A stretch of 64,000 nucleotides of DNA from Batkoa obscura (taxonomy: Eukaryota; Entomophthoromycota; Entomophthoromycetes; Entomophthorales; Batkoaceae): positions 816,001 to 880,000 of the forward strand of contig JASVEC010000021.1 of the NCBI GenBank assembly GCA_030770535.1. The letters are read 5' to 3'. This document shows, piece by piece, positions 22,990-34,886 of the stretch. The translations under genes were made by a program, and so were the position numbers. Each line of letters starts with the position of its first letter. The stretch's first letter is position 1. A model generated the notes under the pieces. That model saw nothing but the letters and a program-made list of their open reading frames with translations. It did no database searches and was not told the DNA's origin.

Positions 22990-24262
22990 ATGGCTGGGCC
23001 CGATCAATGGATTGAAACTTTAAGAAAATGTCAATATTTGTCAGAAAACGAGATGAAAAAACTATGTGAGATGGTAAATTATAAAAACAAGAAACTTTTT
23101 AAGAATAGGCGCTAAGCTAGGAGTAATTTATAGGTAAAAGAACTGTTAATGGAAGAAAGTAATGTTCAGCCTGTATCCTCACCTGTGACTGTTTGTGGTG
23201 ATATTCATGGTCAGTTTTATGACCTTTTGAAGCTTTTTAAAGTTGGTGGTGAAGTCCCAGATACTAATTATATCTTTATGGTAAACTTTTTGATTTAATT
23301 TGGAATTTAATTGAATTTTTAAAATAGGGAGATTTTGTTGATAGAGGGTACTACAGTTTAGAGACTTTTAGTTTATTGATGGCTTTAAAAGCACGGTAAG
23401 CTTACTATTTTTTGTTGGTTCTTTGATATTCATACTTTGTATAGTTATCCTTCAAAAATTACACTTTTGAGAGGAAATCATGAAAGTAGACAAATAACTC
23501 AGGTTTATGGATTCTATGGTAAATAAATTTTTAAGAAGAAGAATAAATACCTAATTGTTCTTAGAGGAATGTCATAATAAGTATGGAAATGCAAATGTAT
23601 GGAAAGCTTGTTGTCAAGTTTTTGATTATTTGGGTTTAGCAGCGGTATATTACTATTTTAAACAAAAATGAGTAAACTAAATAAAATACTAGATTGTTGA
23701 TGGAAGAATTTTATGCGTCCATGGCGGGTTATCACCACATATTCGAACTTTAGATCAAATTCGAACTATTCAACGTTGCCAAGAAATTCCTCATGATGGC
23801 GCTTTTTGTGGTAATAATAATTATTAAAGAATAACGAACTATATTAATATTTTAAAAGACTTAATGTGGTCAGATCCAGACCATGTTTCTAGTTGGGCAG
23901 TATCACCAAGAGGTGCGGGATGGCTATTTGGAGGTCAAGTTACAAATGAAGTAAATGAATAGTAAAATTTAAAAAATAAAATACTTACGATTTAAAAGTT
24001 CAATCATGTTAATGGACTTGAACTTATAGCACGAGCCCATCAACTTGTTCAAGAAGGATATAAATTTATGTTTGATGATAAAAATTTAGTCACTGTATGG
24101 TCAGCACCAAACTACTGTTATCGATGTGGGAATGTAGCATCTATTATGAAAATAAGTGAAAACGAAAAAGTGGATGATTCTTCTTTTATGATTTTCCAAG
24201 CTGTGCCCGATAATGAACGTACGGTGCCTAATCGCTCTGCTTCTAATAATTATTTCTTGTAA
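22990..24262 (+). CDS. SIT4: PP6/Sit4-type protein phosphatase catalytic subunit
   Basis: Eight exons (22990-23073, 23134-23280, 23328-23395, 23445-23518, 23565-23644, 23693-23810, 23859-23950, 23999-24262) give 308 residues, the family length. All PPP metal and catalytic motifs are present: [20 protein letters not shown], then HGGLSP and WSAPNYCYR. The stretch [10 protein letters not shown] plus the tail [12 protein letters not shown] ending in YFL fits PP6/Sit4 rather than PP2A or PP4. The C-terminal Leu is the usual carboxymethylation site. Sit4/PP6 acts downstream of TOR with SAPS regulatory subunits and in G1/S, monopolar growth and ER-Golgi traffic. Introns are 42-60 bases with clean GT-AG ends. 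The assignment to the PP6 branch is firm. Sit4 is the yeast name for it. Confidence 0.95.
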
Positions 24263-25474
24263 AGATTAGAAGAATTATTTTTGATTTATGATTGTATTGA
24301 ATGTACTGAGATAAGTTTAGCTATTGGAAATTGTTAACGTTTATAGGATTAATATGCATAATTTTTTTAATTTTGATTTATTTTGACATGCAACTACCAT
24401 TTTAAACATTAAAATTTTTAGTTTCAATTGAATTGTTAAAGATAGATTTCAAGAATTATTTAACTATTTACAATTAATGTATATACTTTTGATAGAACGG
24501 TATACTTTGAATAGAAATATAGTATTTATTTAAACATTAATATAAAGCGTTTTAGATCTTCTATTACATAAAATACACATTACTTTTAATTGATTTTCAC
24601 TAACTTTCATATTCGTCTTGTTTGTGTTGATTTTAATTCGAAAGCAAAAAGCCTTTTCTGATTTATTATACTAATAAAATAGCACTATGGGGAACATTTC
24701 AATTACAGATTAGTGCAACTTATATGGCACTTTACTACTAAAGCGTATAAATAAGTAAATAAGTAAATTAGTAGGCCAAAAAAGTTTTATTCCAAAAAAA
24801 ATGCTTAGATTTATTACACAATCGACTTACAGAGTGGCTATAGCTCAAAGCAACATCTTTAAAGCTTGATTAAAAAAATTATTAAGAAATAAAAACTAAA
24901 AAAATCAACATAAATGTAAAAATATTATTTATTCTAAATTAATATATTATATACTGGCTATGTTATTAATATTGAAACAACAGGGATTATAAAAAATCTT
25001 GCCAAGCTTTTTAACCAAAAATTAAAATTATACAGCAGTTTATAGATCCTATATTTAAATACTTTCCAAAAATTTAAAATAAAAGGCACGATATAATAGC
25101 TTAGTATGTAATATATATATTAGATAGAAATTACTCTTTAAACTTTAGTTATTTATAAAATGATTTTTGATTTTTATGTCCCTTTTTATAATCTTTAGCA
25201 GCTATTTTTTTTCACCTTCATTACTTTTTTATAAGATCTTTAAGGTCACTACTACTTTACTTTAAATTAAAGCCGCTCTGTACTTAAAATAATAGATTAT
25301 GACTTTAGTATCATTTATTTAAAACTCCAAACATAACAATATTATACCTATTACTTAATAATGGTATTTTAAACAAAATTTTATAATTTATCAAATTTTA
25401 AAAACTTAAAATTTAAATGGCTTTATTTGAAAAATTAAGTGGCAGGATATTTAGCAGTAAGGTGATGTAGCTCT
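24263..25474. other. Intergenic, 1.2 kb
   Basis: AT-rich, with the 3' ends of two converging genes. No supported frame, RNA gene or element copy. Confidence 0.6.
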
Positions 25475-25921
25475 TTATTCAATTGCGATTGTGTGTTGCT
25501 GATGCTCCTTGTTTACATCTCTTGGTACCTTAACATATAACAAGCCATTGTTGAAACTAGCCTTGATATCATCAGTTTTAGAATCTATTGGAATATTAAA
25601 GCTACGAGTAAAGCTTCCATAACTACGTTCACTATAACTTACAGTCCCTTCTTGATAGCTCTTATCTCGTTTACTCTCTCCATAAATTACTAAACGACGG
25701 CAATCGTCTGAAACATTAACATGGATATCGTTCTTATTAAACCCCGCAAGTTCTGCTTGAACCACCGTTTCATCCTCTTTGCGGATCACTTCTACTTTAG
25801 GGCTAAAAGAATAATCTGAAGTATCACTAAAGAAGGGATCATAGTTAAGTAAGTGGTGATGTGGATAGCCAATTCTTGAATCAAAAGGTAAGGAACTTCC
25901 AAGATAGCGACTTAAGGACAT
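25475..25921 (-). CDS. Small heat-shock protein (Hsp20/alpha-crystallin)
   Basis: Single exon, 148 residues, typical for class I-like sHSPs. The alpha-crystallin domain covers about residues 40-138: PKVEVIRKEDETVVQAELAGF opens it, and the conserved NNGLLYVKVPR (usual form ..NGvLtvtvPK) closes it. The N-terminal arm has aromatic and proline residues (YDPFFSD). The C-terminal extension (HTIAIE) contains the I-x-I-type anchor that docks into neighbouring subunits. It is an ATP-independent holdase forming oligomers in the cytosol. Absence of introns is common in heat-shock genes. I could not place a convincing heat-shock element upstream by eye. Confidence 0.95.
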   Translation of the reverse strand: MSLSRYLGSSLPFDSRIGYPHHHLLNYDPFFSDTSDYSFSPKVEVIRKEDETVVQAELAGFNKNDIHVNVSDDCRRLVIYGESKRDKSYQEGTVSYSERSYGSFTRSFNIPIDSKTDDIKASFNNGLLYVKVPRDVNKEHQQHTIAIE

Positions 25922-27926
25922 TTTGTGTTTTTTTAATCAATTCTTAATGAATGAAGTTTAGATAAATCCAAGGTTCATATACTTTTTTTTTCGATACTTA
26001 GTCCAATGCTAAGTGCCTCAGTCTGTTTTCTAGATAAAGCTCAAGTCGTCTCTTTTACTCTATGATAGTAGCTAATGCATTGAACTAAGTTTAAAACAAT
26101 ACTTACATTATTCTCTAATGCTTACAGCGCTTTTACTTGTTTTAGAAGTTTATTAACATTAAACAACAAAAATTGTCATACTTACAACTAATCAATTGAT
26201 TTAAAGAAAATAAATAAAACAATTGGCTTAGTTGCTTGTTCTTTTTAAAAAGGAGTTCATTGTGACGTGGATTTTAGAAAGTTGAGTCTTTACTATTTAT
26301 AACTGAACTATTGTTAACGTTAAACAACAATTTAATTCGTTTAATTTAGGTATATTACTATAAAAATTATAAAGAAATAAATTTAGTATCAATGAGCAGA
26401 AGTTTAAAGCACATGCTTGCTAAGGGAATAAAAAAGAGGACTTAGTTGGAAATTTGGGTGTTCCAAGGAGTAAGAAAGTAAAGAAGTAAAAAATGATAGT
26501 TTTTTACAAAATTTCCTGAATTCATTCACACTTTACTGATTGAAATTACCAAGGAAGGCATTAATAATGGGTGAGGGAAATAGTCTCTTATAAATGATAT
26601 GTATGATAAACAAAAGGAAAATTCAGTGAAGATGAGAGTTTATTTTTATGTATATAGTTTAATTATGTTCCATTCTTAAAATAAGTTGCGCCATATTTCT
26701 TAAATTTAGAATCCAAGTCATCATAGCGCAGTTTAACAATGTTCAAATTATTTCATATTTCATTAAAATGTCCAAAAGTTAAGAAATTATAATCAGTTAT
26801 TAATCGAACTAATTTTTTTATTTTTTATTTTTATGTCATATAGTTTATACTAATATAATTAAACTAATCCAATGAAGTTTATAGTCATCAATTGCCTATT
26901 TGAATTAAAGCGTCAATAACATCTTGGTAGTGTAATAGATATCAAAATTTAATTCGTTAAAGTGAATATAAGTGACGCTTTATTTTTATTTATAAAGTAA
27001 ATTGAACTTAGAATCTAATAATTTAAATCAATGAATTAATAGAAAGTCCGCTCTAAGTATAAATAGTAATTAACTATTCGATTGTAACTTAAATTGCTGT
27101 TTCAATCAAAGGTTTTGTAGAGAAATTATAGCTATAATAAATGTGTTTAATAGGGTTTAGTGCATACGGCTTTTTAATTTTTTAAATTCTAACTAATGTT
27201 TTTATAAACATTTTAGATTCTTTTAGTCCTATACAGAGTTGAATTGATTCTGAAAAATCTCAATATAATTAAAAATAGAATGGAAGCGTATGTAATATAA
27301 CTGTGGGCCCATAATAATAGAAGCATAAGTACAGGGCGTAATTATAATGATACATACTTTTGTGGATAATAAACCAGGAGTAATCAAATATAGTAAAATA
27401 AAATATTTACTACGTATTTTTTATCAAATATAGTCAAGTAAAATTCTAATAATAAGCTTAGTGATAAAGATTAAAATAATCTTTACTAATAAACAACCAG
27501 CTAAACTTTTAACACTTGGTGGCTTTTAGCTTTTATCAAAAGATCATACTTTAAAACGATATCAACTATTAGAACTGAGATAAGTTTTTGAGGATGATTG
27601 TAGGATCCAAACATTATTGACTCAATGTCTTTATAGAAAAAAGAATCAAATGATATTGATGTTTACTAAACTCAAGCTTGGTGTAGTCAATACTCGTTTT
27701 TGCTCACTTTAATCCTTGATTATGAATTAAAGTCAAAAAGTAGTTATTTTATATGTTACAATTCCCCGAGAATAAAAAAATAGCAATTTCGCTTTAGGAA
27801 CCAATATGCATCACATTCTTCATAAACCGGTTTGATTTATAAAAAAATTAACACTTCCATTTTTGGTATTTGTAAAAAGCTATAAAAAAAGAATTACACT
27901 ACTTTTATCTCTTTTATTATCTTATA
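25922..27926. other. Intergenic, 2.0 kb between divergent genes
   Basis: Contains the promoters of the sHSP (left) and the lipase (right). No reading frame, RNA gene or element copy could be supported. Confidence 0.6.
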
Positions 27927-29135
27927 ATGCGCTTTACTAGAGTCTTAATTTCCTACCTATTTACAACAGTAGTCTATTCCCAGTTACACGAACCAGAAGA
28001 AGACTTCTCCTTAATCACCCTTGAATCTCTTCAAGTCACTTCCAAGTTAACCATTGTCGAGGAAGTCGATATCCATGTAAATCCATCTGCTACTCCTTCC
28101 TCATCTCGTTTTGTTCCTTTCGAATCCCTTTATTCATCTTACATTAGTACAGAAGCCTATGAGACTTACGAAACTTCTAATACAATATCTACCTCTTTAG
28201 AGTTAGATGTTGAAGTTGAATCTAGTATAAGGTATTCAGTGGTATTGAATCAAACTATTTTTGAAGACATAACTTATGGTCCTCAAGCTGAAGAATATTT
28301 TTTGAATTCTCATTTCAATAAAAAAAGTAACAAACTATTTCAAAGTAATATAGTGATCAGCAGTGAGCTAGAGTCCAAACGTATTGCTAGATATGCTGGA
28401 GCTGCGTATTGTAGCGATGGCAATTTAAAACAATGGATATGTCACCATTGTCAGGTGCTTGGTAGCGCAGTCACTATAATTGATATATTCTATCATAAGG
28501 ATACCAAAGGGCGTGGCTTTATAGCAATTGATAATCACAAAAGCCAAATTATTTTGTCGTTTCGAGGAAGTAGTAACTTAAAGAATTGGATTACTAATTT
28601 AAATTTCCGTCAAACACATTATAAGGTAAAGGATGGGGATCCTAAAATGAAAGTCCACACTGGGTTTAAAAATGCGATCGATGCTTTATTTCCTTTATTT
28701 TCACCCAGAATTGAAAAATTACTTATTAGATACCCAGATCATGCTTTGATCGTTACTGGTCATTCTTTAGGTGGTGCCTTAGCCAACCTAGCTACGATTG
28801 AATTACAGCAACATTTAAATTTGCCATGGGGAAGGATTCAACTATTTACTTATGGTTCCCCAAGAGTCGGAAATAAGGCTTTTGCTTTATGGTTAAATAG
28901 CAAATACCTTAGCTCCACAAGGGTTGTTTTTAATAGAGATATTGTCCCCCACTTACCACCAAAAATTTTAGAATATGTTCATTACCAGAGAGAGCTACAT
29001 ATTTATAAGAATCGAGCTTATGTGTGTTCCGATGAAGCATTGGAAGATGAAAAATGCTCTTTAGCCAGAGCCCCTATTCTTTCCATTAACGATCACTTAA
29101 CTTATTGGGATGTACGATTAGGTGGTATTTGTTAA
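27927..29135 (+). CDS. Secreted class 3 lipase (Rhizomucor miehei type)
   Basis: Single exon, 402 residues. A signal peptide (about 1-18) precedes a propeptide-like acidic, Ser/Thr-rich segment (to about 145). The alpha/beta-hydrolase domain carries the oxyanion/lid motif FRGSSNLKNWITNLNF (R. miehei FRGSSSIRNWIADLTF), the nucleophile in TGHSLGGALANL, the acid Asp in NRDIVPHLPP and the His in NDHLTYW near the C-terminus. Cys residues near the end match the disulfides of the family. It should hydrolyse triacylglycerols outside the cell after propeptide removal. The residue set is complete, so it should be active. The long N-terminal propeptide is as expected for zygomycete lipases. Confidence 0.96.
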   Translation: MRFTRVLISYLFTTVVYSQLHEPEEDFSLITLESLQVTSKLTIVEEVDIHVNPSATPSSSRFVPFESLYSSYISTEAYETYETSNTISTSLELDVEVESSIRYSVVLNQTIFEDITYGPQAEEYFLNSHFNKKSNKLFQSNIVISSELESKRIARYAGAAYCSDGNLKQWICHHCQVLGSAVTIIDIFYHKDTKGRGFIAIDNHKSQIILSFRGSSNLKNWITNLNFRQTHYKVKDGDPKMKVHTGFKNAIDALFPLFSPRIEKLLIRYPDHALIVTGHSLGGALANLATIELQQHLNLPWGRIQLFTYGSPRVGNKAFALWLNSKYLSSTRVVFNRDIVPHLPPKILEYVHYQRELHIYKNRAYVCSDEALEDEKCSLARAPILSINDHLTYWDVRLGGIC

Positions 29136-29465
29136 GTTTTGTATATATTACCTATTATGCTACTGTACTGATTTTAATTATATTATTTTACTTTTTTCAA
29201 TAAATTCTTTAAACTTATTTTTATTTTCAAAATCCTTAAATTTTATGAATTAATCTTCCAAGATTCAAATTTTATTAAACCTGCAATAGTTTTAGCATAT
29301 TATGCGCTGTCATTTTTTGATTTCATTTAGATTTGGCATCATTTGATTCAACCAAAGTAACGATTAGAAAGGGGAATAATTTAATCTCGATTGTATTAAA
29401 ATGAGGCAATAAAACTATATTAAAATTCAATGACATGAAAAGAGATATGAATTTTTTAAATATTA

Positions 29466-29561
29466 AGGATGTTTTTTTTGATTTCATTATTTTTCCATTT
29501 TTAAGCGTTATTCGAATGGAAAAATTGTTAGCAAAATTCTTAAGCACAAAAAAACACCCCC
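29466..29561 (+). mobile_element. Miniature inverted-repeat element, copy 9
   Basis: AGGATGT start and ACACCCCC end, core TTTAAGCGTTATTCGAATGG. Flanks ATTA and ATTT. Confidence 0.9.
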
Positions 29562-29937
29562 ATTTGTAATTAGGTTTAGACCAATTCGTGATTTCAAGAC
29601 CAGCAATTAATAAAATAGCTTTTATTCTTGTATTATAACTGTAACTTTTCAAAAAAATCTGTAGTGCGTAATTTGGATAACTTTTTTTGATATAACAATA
29701 TTTTAAAATATCATTCTAAATGTATGAATTAATTTACGATGCTAAGTTTTTTGAAATGCTAATCATACTGCGGAGCCATTGACCCCTTAACAAAAACATA
29801 GTATGTAACAATATTTCTATATTTTATATATTTGTTTTTTAAGACGTAACAGTTTTATTATAAAAAAGCTATAATTTTATATTTATTATCATAAAACTAT
29901 CTTGATTCTTTTGACTCTAATTTAAAATCTATAATAT

Positions 29938-30055
29938 GGGGTTGTCTGAATTAGTTTCATTATTTTATCCAATTTTTAAAAAAATTTGTACTTTAAAAAC
30001 TTTGCTTAAAATTCTAAAATCAAATTTTTTATCAAAACAAAAGTACCCAGACACA
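29938..30055 (+). mobile_element. Diverged relative of the inverted-repeat family
   Basis: Starts GGGTTGTCTGAA and keeps the family blocks GTTTCATTATTTTATCCA, then AATTTGTAC, then TTAAAATTCTAAAA, but ends CCCAGACACAG, so its termini pair as GTCTG/CAGAC. It is probably a separate subfamily or an old copy. Confidence 0.45.
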
Positions 30056-30265
30056 GTTCTAAATCATTCTATTATAGTTTATACTATAAGTTAGCTGGAT
30101 TTCTAATAGATCTTAAATACATGTTCTTATAAAACTTTATTGGGAAATATTTATTATTGACTGCTTTATAACCAACATTGTAGATTTGTTACCGAATAAA
30201 TAAACTATTTTAATGTTATAATTACATTATTAATATATTGCCAAGTTAATAAATAGTTGTATGGG

Positions 30266-30304
30266 AGGGAGTGGTTAGCCCCAAAACTATAATTAACCAT
30301 CCCT
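30266..30304. repeat. 39-base imperfect palindrome
   Basis: AGGGAGTGGTTAG and CTAATTAACCATCCCT-like arms around a short spacer could form a hairpin. It lies about 500 bases outside the transposase remnant and could be a terminal repeat of that element, but a matching end was not found. Confidence 0.4.
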
Positions 30305-30789
30305 AGATAGTACAAGTAATAATAGTTTTTACATATTATTACAGTTACTTGTTCTTTAAGTATTTATTAACTTAACTATCAATAACTTAAGTAATCTTAA
30401 CATTTAATAATCTATTTCTATCATTTAAAAAAATACCTAATTGCTTAGTAAATATCGAAAATTTTAAATTCTTTGTTATTTTCATAAGGTAAGCTGGGAT
30501 TAATCTTTTAATTTTTCTATTTTCTATAGACTCTATAATTCCAATTAGAATTACTCAATTCTTTTTGATATATCAGATACTGGATAACAATGTAGTTTAT
30601 TGTTATGTTTAATAAAGTGTAAATACTTCTTAATGCCTTGCATCTCTATTATTCTTTTTGTATTTTTGTTTCTTTCATACTTTTTAAAAATTATATCTGT
30701 TTTCTCATTATTTACAGTCGAGTTATTAATTTTATTATGCTCGCAAATAAAAGCCTCAAATCTTGAAATTAATTATTAATGTCTTCTAT

Positions 30790-32090
30790 TTTACCTAATG
30801 CTTCAAACTACTTTTGCATTTTGAAAGGTTTCCAAAATGTCCATCAACTATACTTTTTCATGATGTTCAGGAGAAAAATTAAGATCAATATTTAAACTAC
30901 TATTTATTTTATGAATTTCCTTAAATATATAATGTGGGAACCTTTGTGATCTAAAATGATTTCCTGTATCTACCCATGTATTAGTTTTTGTAAACTTTTT
31001 AAATAAAAGCTCTGTAGAGATTAAATCGATTAAACAATCTCCTCATATGGGAATGTTTTTTTGATTTCATTACTTTTTCCATTTTTTTAGCACTACCTGA
31101 GTGGAAAGATTGTTAGTGAAATTCTTAAACAAAAAAATACATCCCCATATGCTGAATCATGATTTAATATTTCAGATAAATAATCAAAGTAAACTTTGAC
31201 TATTGTTTTATCATCTTTTAAATATAAAACACCAAAGCCTAATACTGATATAGCTTGTTTGTTGTAACTATCTAAATTCATTGAATCTGGTCTTATTCCT
31301 ATTTCCATATTTTGTTTAAAATCTAAAACTATTATACAACTTTTATTATTTAATTTTCTGATAGTTTCATTAAATGTGTTTTTTTGAGTATCAACACAGA
31401 ATTTATGTAATCTGTATAATTTTTCTTCTTCATTGAGAGTTTCTTCTATCTCTGCTTTGTTTTTTGCTGTATTTATTTTGTTTTCAAATAACTTTTTTCT
31501 AACTGTATACTGGGTACATATATTACATAGATCCGTTTTTCTTGCTGGATTTTTGAAATTACTTGGTATATGTTTAAAAAATGTTGACCTAGCTACTACT
31601 TTGTCTTTTAAATCATTCAAATACTTACTGTATATCATTCTTCTACTTTTATTTAATATATATATATTATCTGATGAATATTTACTGTCATTACTTTTTT
31701 ATTAAATCTTGATGAAATAGTTGAATCATTTAGTAAATATCGTATAATAGCTTCAATTCGCTTATCTTTAATTTTTTTTATATTTTTAATAATAGATTGT
31801 AATGTTGATATTTTATTATTGTTACTTATTTTTGAATAATCATATTGATTTTTATTTATATTAAACCCAAAGCTTTTACATTCATCAAAAGAATATACTG
31901 AAGCCATAGTTGATAATAATCCTACTTGTTGATTTTTATTTCCTGTTTCCCTTAAAGCACTAATTTTATACATTGCTTGATTAAGTTTGTTATCATCGAT
32001 AATAAACTTCGATAATATATCTTTGCTCTGTTTTATTTTATTATAAAATTTCGTAAACCCTGGGTTGTTATAAGTAGCTCTTAAAATCGA
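30790..32090 (-). pseudogene. Decayed DNA-transposase gene, split by a MITE
   Basis: Coding traces on the minus strand run from about 32090 down to 30790. The N-terminal part resembles a helix-turn-helix region (LLSTMASVYSFDECKSFG). The middle has a CxxC-type pair, then CIIVLDFKQN and SVLGFGVLYL and NHDSAYGD. Beyond the inserted element (31049-31146) come TGNHFRSQRFP and VDGHFGN in a neighbouring frame. This order (DFKxN, DxGxHFR, DGHFG) fits a DDE-type cut-and-paste transposase of a superfamily I cannot name. The gene has several breaks besides the insertion and is not functional. The intact terminal repeats of the parent element could not be located. Confidence 0.65.
31049..31146 (+). mobile_element. 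Miniature inverted-repeat element, copy 10, inside the transposase remnant
   Basis: GGGAATGT start and ACATCCCC end, with ATAT on both flanks. It sits between the NHDSAYGD and TGNHFR parts of the transposase remnant, so it is younger than that gene. Confidence 0.95.
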
Positions 32091-32727
32091 TGTAAATCAA
32101 TTAAAATGTTTATATTGTGTACTTCCTCCCTATTGTATTAAAATTTTTAAAAATCCCATTTTGAAATTTAGTTATGAAAGCTTGCATTTTGCTTCTGTTT
32201 TAACAAAAAATTGCGAAATCTGGTACTCAGTGACTTGGAGTCGAAAACAGAGATTGCTTAGTTGGCTATGCTGTAAGTCGAAAGGTCTTGGTTTATGTAA
32301 CTAAGATAGACTTGAATTATGAAGAATACCACGTAACAGACTATGGACTATGTAAGGCAAATATAATAGACAATACTACTGTAAAACCTAGATAAAATAA
32401 TATTAAGAAAATTTAGCGGCTTTATTAAATGTACGATATCAGGAAATAATTCAGTTAAAAGTTTCAAGCTACTATGTTGAAGGATCTCTTTTATACTACA
32501 ACAAGTATAAATAGCAAAACGGGGAGGTAATGGCCTTCAGAATCACATGACAAATTCTCATATCAAATCAAAACAAGACCATGAGATTAATTGTCTCTGA
32601 AGTCGAAAGCACAACAACTTAAGTAATTGTTATCCCATAATCAATAATGAAGCTAAAAAAGTAATATTCCACAAAATAAAGTCAAATAACTGTATTTATG
32701 TAACTATATATTATGTATCTATTAAAT

Positions 32728-32824
32728 GGGGATGTATTTTTATGTTTAAGAATTTGCTAACAATCTTTCCATCCAAATAACGCTTAAAAGATGGAAAAGT
32801 AATGAAATCAAGAAAAACATCCCC
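32728..32824 (-). mobile_element. Miniature inverted-repeat element, copy 11
   Basis: GGGGATGTATTTTTATG start and ACATCCCC end, flanked by AAAT on both sides (direct repeat). Confidence 0.95.
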
Positions 32825-32854
32825 AAATATTTAATAGAAATAACATAAACATAT

Positions 32855-32953
32855 GGGAGTGTTTTTTTTGGCTTCATTACTTTTTCTATCTTTTAAGCGC
32901 TATTTGAGTGGAAAAATTATTAGTGAAATTCTTAAATACAAAAATACATCCCC
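32855..32953 (+). mobile_element. Miniature inverted-repeat element, copy 12
   Basis: GGGAGTGT start and ACATCCCC end, ATAT flanks. It lies 30 bases from copy 11 in the opposite orientation and keeps a continuous frame from its terminal ATGGGA. Confidence 0.95.
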
Positions 32954-33711
32954 ATATAGTTAGAAAAATTAGCTATTTAAAAAAAGGAAACAATTAAAAT
33001 AAGCTCTTAACAATATTTAATTTTAAGCTCTTTAGATTTAGCCGTCACATTAAATGCACAAATTTAAAAACTTAAAATTTAGATTAATCTCTAAATAAAT
33101 TCTGAAACCAATTTGGGCAGCCCCGTATCATCTTTTAAGTATAATATTTCTTAGTATGGCAAACTCGTTCTTTGTTTTTTATGCTTTTTACTTTTTGTCT
33201 ATTATTATTTTCACTGATGAGGATGTTATTAGAAGGACTTAACCTCGGTAGAAAGTAAAGCTATGTTTACTTCCATAAACTTGATATCATTTGTTTCTAA
33301 AATTGATCAACAATTCTTTTGTAATTCCAGCTAATGGAAATTTTGATTGGAGATGAGATTATATGGTTTCTACTACTGTGTTCATCCTTTGCATCACACT
33401 ATTTCCTGGAATGATCCCCTATCTATAACGTAAAGCTAAAAAGCAAACTATCACATTTATTAGTATTAAATAATCAGATCTTAGCAGAAGGTTGAAAAAT
33501 ATTTATTAAGAGTTAGATTTGATTGAATTTATATAACTACAAGTGTGCTGGAATTTATGTAATTTTTGAAGTTGAAATAAATACTTAAATGAATATTAAA
33601 ACGTCAAAAGTCCTATATAGATATCAAATAATATAAAAAATATTTCATACATTTATTTTACTATAAAACAATGAAACATGTTAAAAACATTAATATTCTA
33701 ATCAAGAATAT

Positions 33712-33812
33712 GGGAGTATTTTTTTTTTGGTTTCATTACTTTTTCCATTTTTTAAATACTATTTGAGCAGAAAATTTGTTAGTAAAATCCTTAAACACAA
33801 AAATACATCTCC
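33712..33812 (+). mobile_element. Miniature inverted-repeat element, copy 13
   Basis: GGGAGTATT start and ACATCTCC end, ATAT flanks. The core is AAATACTATTTGAGCAG. Confidence 0.93.
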
Positions 33813-33870
33813 ATATACTAAAATTTGTTTTCATAATTAATTCTCAGCTAAAAAACCGTTAAATTTTAAA

Positions 33871-33903
33871 TTTTATACCAATTTTATACCAATTTTATAC
33901 CAA
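33871..33903. repeat. Three tandem 11-bp units
   Basis: Three exact copies of TTTTATACCAA in a row. Confidence 0.9.
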
Positions 33904-34307
33904 CTCATGTTAACTCAAAATTATAATGTAATGATTTTTTATATACAAAATCTTTTTAGATATAGTAAGATTGATTTACTCAAATATATTTATTAACAGT
34001 AAGATTAATATTATCCATGCAACTATAATAATTTTTATTAATAGAATAAGCTGTATCAGCATTAAATACAAAACAATAGTACAAACACAGTTTTTCATTA
34101 AATACTTTGCAGTTTTTTTATAGAAAGTATTCTGATTATGGGTTCAACTTCAGGTGTTGATAATTTTGGCATTTGGATATAGATCTATTACTCTTTTCTA
34201 TATGAATCTACCCTTTTCCCCAGCAAATTATCCATGCCTACTTTTGAGCCTGTTGGATTTTTAATATTGAGCCAATAAATATTTTCCAAAGCTTTATATG
34301 AGGATAT

Positions 34308-34404
34308 GGGGATGTATCTTTTGTTTAAGAATTTACTAACAATCTTTCCATTTAAATAACGCTTAAAAGATGGAAAAAGTAATGAAATCAAGAAAAACAT
34401 CCCC
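34308..34404 (-). mobile_element. Miniature inverted-repeat element, copy 14
   Basis: GGGGATGTATC start and ACATCCCC end, ATAT flanks. The complementary strand is open through the element. Confidence 0.95.
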
Positions 34405-34411
34405 ATATATT

Positions 34412-34489
34412 TCTTTTAAGAATTTACCAATAATTCCCTCACTCAAATAGTGAAAAAACAAAAAAGTGGCAAAACAAAAAAACACCATC
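34412..34489 (-). mobile_element. Miniature inverted-repeat element, copy 15, truncated
   Basis: Begins inside the element (CTTTTAAGAATTTACCAA) directly after copy 14 and ends ACACCATC. One terminus is missing, consistent with insertion of copy 14 into or beside an older copy. Confidence 0.7.
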
Positions 34490-34886
34490 ATACCAATCCC
34501 TGAACACCTGTAGTTGCTAGGCTATCGTCATTATCAACCCCATTTAGTATTTCAAGTGGATTAGAGAATGGTTGAAGCAACCCAATTATAACAACCTTAA
34601 TTATCATTGAAGCTATTTTGCATATTAGGCTGATTGTTTGGAAACCTAAATACTATAAAACTCCATTGGTCACACTATTAATGCCTAAAACCAAAAGGGC
34701 ATTAGGTGCAACTTAAGTAACCTGCTTGATTTGATTAAATCCCAAGCTAAACTGAGAACGCCTTGCGTATATTTTATAATCTTACGTAAACTCAATCTAA
34801 CTTATACTCTATCACTATTTAAGGTCTATCAAATAAAACACTTAATATCAGTATTGATTATAAGAGCTTTAATTTAAAAATCTCAT

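Larger units (their letters stand above)
29136..30789. other. Intergenic with element remnants
   Basis: Holds MITE copy 9 (29466-29561), a diverged relative (29938-30055) and a 39-base palindrome (30266-30304). No host gene seen. Confidence 0.6.

Noticed and set aside
29323-29652. 109-codon minus-strand frame
   Set aside because: Crosses MITE copy 9 and has no protein-like features elsewhere.
32221-32300. tRNA-like stretch (TTAGTTGGCTATGCTGTAAGTCGAAAGG)
   Set aside because: No T-loop GGTTCGA box and no acceptor stem pairing.
34188-34406. 72-codon minus-strand frame
   Set aside because: It is mostly MITE copy 14 read on its open strand. The outer part has no similarity to a protein.
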